From Rhizobium sp. 9140 (GTDB lineage Bacteria > Pseudomonadota > Alphaproteobacteria > Rhizobiales > Rhizobiaceae), in NCBI RefSeq assembly GCF_900067135.1, contig NZ_FJUR01000001.1, positions 2,235,501 to 2,299,500 of the forward strand: DNA of 64,000 nucleotides. The letters are read 5' to 3'. The translations under genes were made by a program, and so were the position numbers. Below, piece by piece: positions 46,669 through 55,589 of this stretch. Numbering within the stretch: the first letter of the stretch is position 1; every line of letters starts with the position of its first letter. The notes under the pieces were generated by a model that saw only the letters and a list, made by a program, of their open reading frames with translations, was not told the origin of the DNA and searched no databases.

Positions 46669-47103
46669 ATGGCAACGCGACTTGGCGACAGTGGTGGCGG
46701 CGATCTTGAGGAAAACGCAGAGATCAACGTTACCCCCTTCATCGATGTCATGCTGGTGCTTCTGATCATCTTCATGGTCGCAGCACCGCTGGCCACCGTC
46801 GATATGAAGGTGGATCTCCCGCAATCGGCTGCAAAGCCAACTCCACGCAGCGACGACAAGCCTGTTTTCATCACGCTGAAGTCCGACCTGACGCTCGCGC
46901 TCGGCAACGAGGCCACGGACGAAACGCGTTTCGCTGCGGATCTCGACGGTATGACCGAAGGTAACAAACAGACACGCATCCTCCTGCGGGCCGACAAGAC
47001 GGTCGATTACGGCGCATTGATGGACCTGATGAACAGAATCCAGCAGGCAGGGTACAGCAAGATCGCACTGGTCGGCCTCGAGGGTGCACCGGCCGCGCCC
47101 TGA
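46669..47103 (+). CDS. exbD: TonB-system protein ExbD
   Basis: 144 residues with one N-terminal membrane helix. The essential Asp lies at the helix start (INVTPFIDVMLVLLIIFMVA), and the periplasmic domain contains ILLRADKTVDYGALMDLMNR. It lies 3 bases after exbB. The genes downstream are not tonB, so the energy-transducing partner must be encoded elsewhere. Confidence 0.95.
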   Translation: MATRLGDSGGGDLEENAEINVTPFIDVMLVLLIIFMVAAPLATVDMKVDLPQSAAKPTPRSDDKPVFITLKSDLTLALGNEATDETRFAADLDGMTEGNKQTRILLRADKTVDYGALMDLMNRIQQAGYSKIALVGLEGAPAAP

Positions 47104-47279
47104 GGTCTTCGAGCGCACGAGACGAAGAGCGATTTTCCGATCCCTGCATTCGCCGCTTGAAACGCACGAAGCGGCGATTTATGAGCTTTGCAAGGCAGCC
47201 CGCCAATGCGGCGGACGCAGGCCGTCCGGACAGTGGTCCACAAGGGCGGCGTTCAAAGCGGATCGAAGAGGCACGCGCG

Positions 47280-47939
47280 ATGGATTTCGAAGCAGCACGT
47301 ATCAAGATGGTCGACAACCAGGTTCGCACGACGGATGTCACCTCTCATACGGTCCTTTCCGCGTTCCTGGCGGTTCCCCGCGAAGCGTTCGTTCCGGAAA
47401 ACCGCAAGCAACTCGCCTATATCGACACAGATATCGCCGTGTCCCAGGCCGATGGCGGCCGCTATGTCATGGAGCCGTCGCCGTTGGCGAAGCTGCTGCA
47501 GCTCGGCGAGATCACCGTGACCGACTCCATTCTCGAGATTGGCTGCACGACCGGATATACCTCGGCCCTCCTGTCTCTGCTGGGCAAGGATGTGATCGCG
47601 CTGGAATGCGACGCGGATCTGGCCGCCCAGGCGAAAACCAACCTGTCCAGCCTCGGCTACACGAACGTCAATGTCGTGACGGGTCCCCTTGAAGCCGGTT
47701 ATCCCGGCAAGGCACCGTATGACGTGATCTTCGTGAATGGCGCGATCGAAACAGTTCCCGCGGCCCTGACGTCCCAGTTGAGGGACGGTGGTCGCCTGAT
47801 CGCCGTCGTCGGCTTCGGCAATGCTTCGCGCGCCAAGGTTTTCATGCGCGAGGGTGGCAAGGCATCCGAGCGCAAAGCTTTCAACACGGCCGTCAAGCCG
47901 CTGCCGGGCTTTCGCGTCGCCAAGGAATTTGTGTTCTGA
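47280..47939 (+). CDS. Protein-L-isoaspartate O-methyltransferase family protein
   Basis: About 219 residues. The Pcm-like start (MVDNQVRTTDVTSHTVLSAF with PREAFVP) and motif I ILEIGCTTGYTSALLSLLG are seen. Motif I has CTT in place of the common GSGSGY, a feature shared by alphaproteobacterial members. It may repair isoaspartyl residues or have another methyl-acceptor. The ATG at 47280 follows GAAGAGG; the longer frame is rejected for lack of family sequence. It precedes tolC, an order common in rhizobia. Confidence 0.87.
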   Translation: MDFEAARIKMVDNQVRTTDVTSHTVLSAFLAVPREAFVPENRKQLAYIDTDIAVSQADGGRYVMEPSPLAKLLQLGEITVTDSILEIGCTTGYTSALLSLLGKDVIALECDADLAAQAKTNLSSLGYTNVNVVTGPLEAGYPGKAPYDVIFVNGAIETVPAALTSQLRDGGRLIAVVGFGNASRAKVFMREGGKASERKAFNTAVKPLPGFRVAKEFVF

Positions 47940-48317
47940 TCGCCTGATCGCTGATCTTCGATGGATACGACAAGCCGGGCCGCTGAGAAGCGCCCGGCTT
48001 TTTCATGAGCGGTCGAACGCCCGCAAGCCGCCGCGGTTCGTTCGAACATGCTATGGTCAGCCCGGCGCCATGCTGGCCAATTAGGTCTAGCTTGAATACC
48101 GGTCTGGCTTTAGGGCGTCCTGATGCGCGACAGCAACGCTACGCCACTGTAAGGTTACGCAGAGCCGTGTCCGTCTTGCGCACGTGGCTGCAGGGCTGGC
48201 ATCGAAACATCCTGCGGTCGTCGCTGTTCCCGCCGTCGGTATGGCACATGCCGCGGAAACTCTGACGTCGATGTGCGGGTACCGGATTGCTGGGTCCTGT
48301 CATACTGGAGGCATCGC
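47940..48317. other. 378-base region between the Pcm-like gene and tolC
   Basis: No gene is seen. The terminator of the Pcm-like gene lies at its start. The rest (48004-48317) should contain the tolC promoter, but I find no convincing -35/-10 pair. A GGAGG ribosome binding site closes the region. Confidence 0.5.
47972..48003 (+). terminator. Intrinsic terminator of the Pcm-like gene
   Basis: A perfect 9-base stem AAGCCGGGC (47972-47980) and GCCCGGCTT (47992-48000) with an 11-base loop runs into TTT, giving a five-T tract with the stem end. Confidence 0.82.
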
Positions 48318-49676
48318 ATGAAAATGCTGCATACCGCTGCCATACTCGGACTGGCTTTTGCTTCGCCGGCCTCCGCCGAGACGATCGCGGACGCCATGGC
48401 GAAGGCCTATGCCAACAATCCGGACCTGAACGCGGCGCGCGCCGGTCTTCGGGCTGTGGACGAATCCGTCACGATCGCGAAGTCCGGTTACCGGCCCCAG
48501 GTTTCGGCGGTGGCGAGCGGCACGCAGACGCGCTTTGATAGCGAGTTGCAGAGACGCCCGCGAGACTTTCATCAGGGGGCCGCCGGACTAACGATCACCC
48601 AGCAGATCTTTGACGGTTTCCAGACCCTGAACGACGTCCGTGCGTCCGAATCGACTGTCCTTTCCAATCGGGAAAGCCTGAAAGCCAACGAGATCTCGAT
48701 TCTGCTATCGGCTGCGGAAGCCTATGCCAATATCGTCCGCGACCAGCAGGTCGTCGGCATTCGCCGCCAGAACCTCGCCTTCCTCAAGGAGCAGCTGAAG
48801 GCCGCGAATGCCCGGCTGACGGTGGGTGAAGGCACCCGCACGGATGTCAGCCAGGCCGAGGCGGAACTCGCAAGTGCCAAGGCGCTGCTTGCCACGGCGG
48901 TATCGCAGTTAAAGCAGAGCCAGGCGGTCTACGTCCAGATCGTCGGCGGCGCGCCCCGCGATATCAAGGCGGCGTCACCCGCCAAGATCGGCATGCCGCG
49001 CACGCTCGACCAGGCTGTCGCCGCAGGCCTTCGGGATAACCCGCAGATCATCGCCGCGGAATATGCCGTCGATGCAGCCGGCTACCGGGTGAAGCAGGCG
49101 GAGGGCACCATGCTGCCCGGCGTGACGATCCAGGGCTCGGTCAGCCGCAATACCGGCGATTCCTTCAACAATGGCGGTATCGACAACACCTCGGGGTCGA
49201 TTACGGCGCGCCTTCAGGTGCCCATCTACCAGGGCGGCGCCGAATACGGCCAGGTGCGGCAGGCCAAGGAGCGGGCAGGCCAGCAACGCATCGTCGTCGA
49301 CAGTGTCCGGCTCGACGTTGAGAAGACGGTCGTCAGCGCCCACGCCCAGCTGGATGCCGCCCGCGCTTCCATTACGGCCAACAAAGAACAGATTCGGGCT
49401 GCGAACCAGGCGCTGGCCGGTGTCATCGAGGAGCGCAAGGTGGGGCAGCGCACGACGCTCGACGTCCTTGACGCCCAGCAATCGGTGCTTGTGGCACGCG
49501 AAAGCCTCGCGGCATCACAGCGCAACGCCGTCGTCGCGAGCTATTCTCTGCTCGCCAGCATGGGCGCGCTCACCGTCCGAGGTCAGAATCTGAACGTTGC
49601 GGAATACCGCCCGGAAGAGCACTACGAGGCAGTGAAGAACAAATGGTTCGGCTTGAGCCCTGTGGAGGGGCGTTGA
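48318..49676 (+). CDS. tolC: TolC-family outer-membrane efflux/secretion channel
   Basis: About 452 residues. A signal peptide (KMLHTAAILGLAFASPASAE) is followed by ETIADAMAKAYANNPDLNAA. The long helices contain ARLTVGEGTRTDVSQAEAEL and its repeat counterpart VIEERKVGQRTTLDVLDAQQ, the duplication typical of TolC. It forms the outer-membrane exit duct for RND pumps and type I secretion; the inner-membrane partners are not here. GGAGG six bases before the ATG fixes the start. Confidence 0.94.
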   Translation: MKMLHTAAILGLAFASPASAETIADAMAKAYANNPDLNAARAGLRAVDESVTIAKSGYRPQVSAVASGTQTRFDSELQRRPRDFHQGAAGLTITQQIFDGFQTLNDVRASESTVLSNRESLKANEISILLSAAEAYANIVRDQQVVGIRRQNLAFLKEQLKAANARLTVGEGTRTDVSQAEAELASAKALLATAVSQLKQSQAVYVQIVGGAPRDIKAASPAKIGMPRTLDQAVAAGLRDNPQIIAAEYAVDAAGYRVKQAEGTMLPGVTIQGSVSRNTGDSFNNGGIDNTSGSITARLQVPIYQGGAEYGQVRQAKERAGQQRIVVDSVRLDVEKTVVSAHAQLDAARASITANKEQIRAANQALAGVIEERKVGQRTTLDVLDAQQSVLVARESLAASQRNAVVASYSLLASMGALTVRGQNLNVAEYRPEEHYEAVKNKWFGLSPVEGR

Positions 49677-49842
49677 CCGCCGAAGTCTCGTTTGCCTGCA
49701 AGGACCGGATGACGGGAGAAACAAATCTGTGCATCATCGCGGGAGGATGATTCGCGGCATTTCGCCTAAAGGACAAGTCGCTTAAGGGTCATCAGGCTCT
49801 GCGCAAAGCGGCGGCGCGCGTTGAATGAAACGAGGATCTGCA

Positions 49843-50808
49843 ATGGCACAATCGAACCTGGCGCGCGAACCGTCGATGGACGAAATTCTCGCTTCGATCC
49901 GCAAGATCATCGAGAGCAACGAGGCGACCGGCCCCGGTCTTCCTGCCAATGATCATGGTCCGATGTCGGACGGATATTACGCCAGCGACCGAGCCTACCT
50001 CGACGAAGAGCAGGCCGAAGACATCCGGCTGACGATCGACGACACCGTCTTCCCGGATTTCGATGCATCCGAGGCAGATACCGGTCATCGGCAGGTGCCG
50101 TCCCCGTCCTACGCGATGGAAGAACCGCCCCGCGCCGTGCCCTCTGCGCCGCTCTCGCTGGCAGATGTTGCCGCGCGCGTGCGTGCTGCATCCGAGCGCC
50201 AGACGATGCCGCGCGAAGCCGTTGCCGCACCCCGCGATCAGCAGGCGAGGGCACCCCAGACCACCGCACCGCGGCAGGACATGCAGCAACCTCTGCCTCA
50301 GGCAAACGTCGCAGCGGCTTCCCAGCCGGAGCCGACTCGCGTGACGGCGTATCGCGAACCGGCTGTCGAGGAGACACAGAGCGAGCAGGACCTCGCTCAT
50401 CAGGCCGAGGTGGAGGCATCCATTCGCGCCATGGCGCGCGATGTCGTCACGCCGCACGTCGTGGCAAACGAGGTGACCGCCCCCGAGACCGCCAATGCTG
50501 GAACGAACGTGACGACACAGCCGGAAACGCCAGCCGCAACGCAGATTGCGTCGACCGATGCATCGTCGCAGGTGCGGGAAAAAGACGTCACCGCCATCCT
50601 TTCGGATGCGGTCAGCGAGCAGGTTTCCCGCTCGTTCGATGAACTGGCGCTGGCAATCGACAGCAGCCCGCGCCGTTCCTTCGACGAGATCGCGGAAGAA
50701 ATGCTGCGCCCGATGCTTCATGAATGGCTCGATGACAATCTGCCGACGCTGGTGGAGCGCCTCGTGCGCGAAGAAATCGAACGCGTGGCGCGCGGCCCGC
50801 GCCGCTAG
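49843..50808 (+). CDS. popZ: Polar organising protein PopZ (DUF2497)
   Basis: About 321 residues. The conserved N-terminal helix (MAQSNLAREPSMDEILASIR) and C-terminal oligomerisation region (FDEIAEEMLRPMLHEWLDDN, then LPTLVERLVREEIERVARG) flank a disordered linker of about 200 residues rich in Pro, Ala, Glu and Gln. PopZ condenses at cell poles and gathers chromosome-partition and cell-cycle proteins; in Agrobacterium it marks the growing pole. GAGGATC precedes the ATG. It lies next to valS as in most relatives. The 166 bases before it hold no gene. Confidence 0.93.
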   Translation: MAQSNLAREPSMDEILASIRKIIESNEATGPGLPANDHGPMSDGYYASDRAYLDEEQAEDIRLTIDDTVFPDFDASEADTGHRQVPSPSYAMEEPPRAVPSAPLSLADVAARVRAASERQTMPREAVAAPRDQQARAPQTTAPRQDMQQPLPQANVAAASQPEPTRVTAYREPAVEETQSEQDLAHQAEVEASIRAMARDVVTPHVVANEVTAPETANAGTNVTTQPETPAATQIASTDASSQVREKDVTAILSDAVSEQVSRSFDELALAIDSSPRRSFDEIAEEMLRPMLHEWLDDNLPTLVERLVREEIERVARGPRR

Positions 50809-51044
50809 CCACTTTCGATCGATGCGTCCGGCAGGGGCGCATTCTTGCGCGTTCGACATGCCGACGCCAGGCCATAAGCCGCAGGGTGTTCAGGCGCGGC
50901 TGATCCGTCTTCTGCTCGTCTCCCGACATCCGCAGTTATGGCGTTCTCGGTCAGCGCACCCCATATTCGCGGGGCGGAATGTTGCGCGCTTGCGCGGTTC
51001 CGGTTTACAAGCCTCCCACATTAACCAGCACGTTTGGCTCCGAA

Positions 51045-53882
51045 ATGCTTGACAAAACCTATGATTCCGCTGCGGTCGAACCGCGTATCGCCAAGCTTTG
51101 GGACGATGCCGACGCCTTTCGCGCCGGTGCGGGCGCCAAGCCCGGCGCCGAGCCCTTCTGTGTCGTCATTCCCCCGCCGAACGTGACCGGTTCTCTGCAT
51201 ATGGGTCATGCGCTCAACAACACGCTGCAGGACATCATGATCCGCTTCGAGCGGATGCGCGGCAAGGATGTTCTGTGGCAGCCCGGCATGGACCATGCCG
51301 GCATCGCGACCCAGATGGTCGTCGAGCGCCAGCTGATGGAACGTCAGCTTCCCGGCCGGCGCGATATGGGCCGCGATGCCTTCATCGACCGGATCTGGGA
51401 TTGGAAGGAAGAATCGGGCGGTCTGATCTTCAACCAGCTGAAGCGCCTCGGCGCCTCCTGCGACTGGTCGCGCGAGCGCTTCACCATGGATGAAGGGCTC
51501 TCGAAGGCAGTTCTCGAGGTCTTCGTCACGCTCTACAAGCAGGGCCTGATCTACAAGGATAACCGGCTGGTCAACTGGGATCCGAAGCTCCTGACCGCGA
51601 TTTCCGATCTCGAGGTCGAGCAGATCGAGGTTGCCGGCAATCTCTGGCATCTGCGCTATCCGCTGGAGCCCGGCGTCACCTACCAGCACCCCGTTGTTTT
51701 CAACGAAGAGGGCGAACCCACCGAATTCGAGACGCGCGACTATCTGGTCGTCGCGACGACGCGGCCGGAGACCATGCTTGGCGACACCGGCATCGCGGTC
51801 AATCCCGAAGACGAGCGTTATCGTGCGATCGTTGGCAAGCATGTCGTGCTGCCGCTGGTTGGTCGTCGCATTCCGATCGTTGCCGACGATTACGCCGATC
51901 CGACGGCAGGCACTGGCGCCGTCAAGATGACGCCGGCTCATGATTTTAACGACTTCGAGGTCGCGCGCCGTCATGATCTGCGGAAGATCAACATTCTGAC
52001 GATCGATGGCCATGTGACGCTGAAGGACAACGAGGACTTCCTTGAAGGCCTGCCGGCGACCGGCGAACTCGATGCACTGGTTGAAATCCTCGAGAACGTC
52101 GAGCGTTTCGCGGCCCGCAAGATCATTGTGTCTCTCTTCGAGGAACGCGGCCTGCTCGACAAGATCGAGCCGCACAAGCACATGGTTCCCCATGGCGATC
52201 GCGGGGGCGTGCCGATCGAGCCGCGCCTGACCGAGCAGTGGTATGTCGATGCGGCGACGCTTGCAAAGCCCGCCATCGCTTCCGTTCGCGAGGGCCGGAC
52301 CAACTTCGTTCCGAAGAACTGGGAGAAGACCTATTACGAGTGGATGGAAAACATCCAGCCATGGTGCGTTTCCCGTCAGCTCTGGTGGGGACACCAGATC
52401 CCGGCGTGGTACGGACCGGACGGTCAGGTTTTCGTCGAGAAATCCGAGGAAGAGGCGCTGCACGCCGCTATCCAGCATTATCTGTCGCATGAAGGCCCGA
52501 TGAAGGCTTTCGTTCAGGACCGGATTGAGAACTTTGCCGTCGGCGAGATCCTGACGCGCGACGAAGACGTTCTCGATACGTGGTTTTCCTCCGCGCTCTG
52601 GCCCTTCTCCACGCTTGGCTGGCCCGATCAGACCAAGGAACTGGCGAAGTACTACCAGACGGACGTTCTGGTTACGGGTTTCGACATCATCTTCTTCTGG
52701 GTCGCCAGAATGATGATGATGGGCCTTCACTTCATGAAGGACGAGAGCGGCAACCCGGTCGAGCCGTTCCATACCGTCTATGTTCACGCTCTCGTTCGCG
52801 ACAAGAACGGGCAGAAGATGTCGAAGTCGAAGGGCAACGTCATCGATCCGCTCGACCTGATCGACGAATACGGAGCCGACGCTCTGCGCTTTACACTTGC
52901 CATCATGGCGGCGCAGGGGCGCGACGTGAAGCTCGATCCTGCTCGGATCGCCGGCTATCGCAATTTCGGCACCAAGCTCTGGAATGCGACGCGCTTTGCC
53001 GAGATGAACGGTGTGAAGGCCGATCCGTCCTTCCTGCCGGAGGCCTGCGTCCTCCCGGTCAACCAGTGGATCCTGACCGAGCTGTCGCGCACGGTTCGGG
53101 ACGTTACTGCCTCCATCGAAACCTACCGCTTCAACGAGGCCGCCGGTAGCCTGTATCGTTTTGTCTGGAACCAGGTCTGCGACTGGTACCTGGAACTGCT
53201 GAAGCCGGTCTTTGCCGGCGAGGACGAAGCTGCCAAGGCCGAGTCCCAGGCCTGCGTCGCCTATGTTCTCGAAGCGGCCTATAAGCTACTGCATCCGTTC
53301 ATGCCCTTCATGACAGAGGAGCTCTGGACGGCAGACGAGGGCGCCCAGCGGGACGACCTGCTTTGCCACGCGGCCTGGCCCGTTGCCGGCTTTGCCAACG
53401 AGCATGCGGCGGCGGAAATCAACTGGCTGATCGATCTTGTTTCAGGCATCCGCTCGGTTCGCTCGGAGATGAACGTGCCCCCGTCGGCGATTGCGCCGCT
53501 GGTGGTGGTCGATGCCGGCATTCCCACGCGCGAGCGGCTGGAGCGTCACGCCGCCGCCATCCGCCGGCTCGCCCGCGTCGATGCGATCGACGTCGCGACG
53601 ATGGCGCCCAAGGGCAGCGCGCAGATCGTGGTCGGCGAGGCAACATTCTGCCTGCCGCTCGGTGCTCTGATCGATCTGGTTGCCGAAAAGGCACGCCTTG
53701 GCAAGGCGATCGACAAGGTCGAAATCGAACGCCAGCGTATCCTCGGCAAGCTGTCGAACGAGAAGTTCGTGGCCAATGCCAAGCCGGAGGTCGTCGAGGC
53801 CGAGCGCGAACGACTGGTCGAACTCGACGGCCAAAAGGCCGCGCTCGATGTCGCCCTCGGACGCATTGCGGATGCGAGTTGA
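51045..53882 (+). CDS. valS: Valyl-tRNA synthetase
   Basis: About 945 residues. The class I motifs PPPNVTGSLHMGHALNNT (HIGH type) and GQKMSKSKGNVIDPL (KMSKS) are intact. The editing domain contains TTRPETMLGDTGIAV, and a C-terminal coiled coil ends the protein (about residues 880-945). The start ATG at 51045 begins MLDKTYDSAAVEPRIAKLWD, as expected; the frame continues upstream without family sequence. The 236-base gap before it shows no gene and only weak promoter-like hexamers. Confidence 0.97.
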   Translation: MLDKTYDSAAVEPRIAKLWDDADAFRAGAGAKPGAEPFCVVIPPPNVTGSLHMGHALNNTLQDIMIRFERMRGKDVLWQPGMDHAGIATQMVVERQLMERQLPGRRDMGRDAFIDRIWDWKEESGGLIFNQLKRLGASCDWSRERFTMDEGLSKAVLEVFVTLYKQGLIYKDNRLVNWDPKLLTAISDLEVEQIEVAGNLWHLRYPLEPGVTYQHPVVFNEEGEPTEFETRDYLVVATTRPETMLGDTGIAVNPEDERYRAIVGKHVVLPLVGRRIPIVADDYADPTAGTGAVKMTPAHDFNDFEVARRHDLRKINILTIDGHVTLKDNEDFLEGLPATGELDALVEILENVERFAARKIIVSLFEERGLLDKIEPHKHMVPHGDRGGVPIEPRLTEQWYVDAATLAKPAIASVREGRTNFVPKNWEKTYYEWMENIQPWCVSRQLWWGHQIPAWYGPDGQVFVEKSEEEALHAAIQHYLSHEGPMKAFVQDRIENFAVGEILTRDEDVLDTWFSSALWPFSTLGWPDQTKELAKYYQTDVLVTGFDIIFFWVARMMMMGLHFMKDESGNPVEPFHTVYVHALVRDKNGQKMSKSKGNVIDPLDLIDEYGADALRFTLAIMAAQGRDVKLDPARIAGYRNFGTKLWNATRFAEMNGVKADPSFLPEACVLPVNQWILTELSRTVRDVTASIETYRFNEAAGSLYRFVWNQVCDWYLELLKPVFAGEDEAAKAESQACVAYVLEAAYKLLHPFMPFMTEELWTADEGAQRDDLLCHAAWPVAGFANEHAAAEINWLIDLVSGIRSVRSEMNVPPSAIAPLVVVDAGIPTRERLERHAAAIRRLARVDAIDVATMAPKGSAQIVVGEATFCLPLGALIDLVAEKARLGKAIDKVEIERQRILGKLSNEKFVANAKPEVVEAERERLVELDGQKAALDVALGRIADAS

Positions 53883-53925
53883 GGCTTGCAACCGGGCTAT
53901 CGCATCTAGCCTTACATGAGCATCG

Positions 53926-53956
53926 AAGGGGCCGCGACGTCGTCGAGGCCCCTTTT
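53926..53956 (+). terminator. Intrinsic terminator of valS
   Basis: An 8-base stem AAGGGGCC (53926-53933) and GGCCCCTT (53947-53954) with a 13-base loop that itself contains GACGTC. The run after it is TTTTC counted with the stem end. Confidence 0.8.
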
Positions 53957-54249
53957 CACGTTCGAGCTCTTGGATCCAGCGACTCAGCGATGCGAAGACG
54001 TCGCGAAGAGATGGTGTCACACGAGGAAAGTTCCGTCCGATACGCAGGCAGGAGCGAAACATGTCTGAAAAAGGGCAGGTTGTGGCATGTGGGTGACAGT
54101 GCAGGAAGAGGAGCAAATTCATACCCGCTCCATCGGAAAACCTTACTTCACTAGAAAAAAATTTCCAAATCACCGAATATTCGACGTGCAGACGAAATTC
54201 TTACGTCAATTTTTGCACGCAACCAGATGTGACCATCAATTTATGGGAA

Positions 54250-54277
54250 TTGCATTCGGTTTGTATTCACATATTCT
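54250..54277 (+). promoter_or_regulatory. Candidate promoter of the FadL-type gene
   Basis: TTGCAT (54250-54255) and TATTCT (54272-54277) have 16-base spacing within the AT-rich patch. A start near 54284 would give a leader of about 49 bases before the ATG. Confidence 0.4.
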
Positions 54278-54332
54278 CATGTTCAATAAGGCGGCATCCG
54301 AGGGCGTGTCGTCACGTTGAGTGGGAGGTTAC

Positions 54333-55589
54333 ATGAATTTCAAACATACACGGTCTGTCGTCGCCATGGCAGTTCTCGCCGCGATGACAGCGACGTCGGC
54401 TCACGCAGGTGGTCTGGAGCGCGGCGGCTACAACATCGATCTTCTGTTCGATCCTTCTGCCTATGCTCTCGAAGCCACGACGACATACGTGAATCCGCAG
54501 CGCGACCTGGAGAACGGCCGCGACACCAATCCCGCGAACGGCCTTGGCGCTGACGGTCGCGGCGGCGGTTCGACATCGACGCGTGACACGGAAAGCTACT
54601 GGGTACCGCGTGTCGGCATCAAGGCAGCGCTCGGCGATAGCGGCATCGACTGCATGGCCGACTATTCGCAGCCGTTTGGTGCCTACACCAATCCGGGCCG
54701 CAACTGGATCGGTGCCAACGACAACACCAAAACCAAGATCGAAACCGATAACTATGCGGTAACCTGTTCCTATAAGTGGGCCATGGGTCCGGGTAAGATC
54801 CGGGTCATCGGTGGCGGCTTCTACCAGGAGGTCAACGGCTTCAAGGAGCGTTTGGTCGCACCGAACTTCTACGGTACCGGCAACGGCATCGGCCGCCTGG
54901 ATCTTGAGGACAACGGTTGGGGCGGTCGCGTTGGCCTGGCCTATGAAGTTCCGGAATATGCCTTCCTGACGAGCCTCGTTTACAACAGCGAAGTCAAGTT
55001 CGACGATATCGAAGGCACGATCGACCTCAGCGAAGTGCGCGTACCCGGTCCGCTTGGACCGGCCAGTCCGATTCAGTTCGGCAAGTACGCCGTCACCGGC
55101 GAGGCATCTGTACCGCAGTCGCTGGAGTACAAGATCCAGAGCGGCATCGCACCCGACTGGCTGGCCTTCGGCTCGATCAAGTGGACGGACTGGAGCGTGT
55201 TGCAGTCAGTCGCCTTCTGCCCGGCGACGGCAAGCCCGCTGACCCCCTGCACCAGCCTCGACCTGCTCTACCGCGACGGCCTGACCGTCACGGCGGGTGT
55301 CGGTCATAAGTTCAACGATCAGTGGAGCGGCGCTGTCAGCCTGACCTGGGATCGTGGTACAAGCACGGTCATCAACGCGCAGAGCGACACCTGGACGCTC
55401 GGCACAGGCGTTGCCTACAAGCCGGTCGAAAACGTCGAGTTCCGTCTGGCAGGTGCCGTCGGCATCCTGACCAGCGGTTCGTCCCGCTCGACTACGATCA
55501 ACGGCGTACCCTACGGCAGCAATGTCAGCTACGATTACGGCAACGACGTCGTCACCGCCGTCTCGACGTCGCTGAAGGTTCGCTTCTGA
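54333..55589 (+). CDS. FadL/OmpP1-type outer-membrane transport protein
   Basis: About 418 residues. A signal peptide (KHTRSVVAMAVLAAMTATSAHA) is followed by GGLERGGYNIDLLFDPSAYA, the hatch region of the FadL family, and by alternating strands ending in a C-terminal Phe (STSLKVRF), as usual for barrel proteins. It should pass hydrophobic compounds such as long-chain fatty acids across the outer membrane. GGGAGG lies four bases before the ATG at 54333. Repeated short strands with QSDTWTLGTGVAYKPVENVE are typical of the barrel. The gene has its own promoter region and terminator. Confidence 0.88.
   Translation: MNFKHTRSVVAMAVLAAMTATSAHAGGLERGGYNIDLLFDPSAYALEATTTYVNPQRDLENGRDTNPANGLGADGRGGGSTSTRDTESYWVPRVGIKAALGDSGIDCMADYSQPFGAYTNPGRNWIGANDNTKTKIETDNYAVTCSYKWAMGPGKIRVIGGGFYQEVNGFKERLVAPNFYGTGNGIGRLDLEDNGWGGRVGLAYEVPEYAFLTSLVYNSEVKFDDIEGTIDLSEVRVPGPLGPASPIQFGKYAVTGEASVPQSLEYKIQSGIAPDWLAFGSIKWTDWSVLQSVAFCPATASPLTPCTSLDLLYRDGLTVTAGVGHKFNDQWSGAVSLTWDRGTSTVINAQSDTWTLGTGVAYKPVENVEFRLAGAVGILTSGSSRSTTINGVPYGSNVSYDYGNDVVTAVSTSLKVRF

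Larger units (their letters stand above)
53883..54332. other. 450-base region between valS and the FadL-type gene
   Basis: No confident gene. The valS terminator (53926-53956) is followed by ordinary GC-rich sequence and then an AT-rich patch from about 54120 to 54290. A frame of 77 codons (54087-54320) has unusual composition, no ribosome binding site and no family I recognise. A perfect 10-base palindrome CGAATATTCG lies at 54174-54183. Confidence 0.5.
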
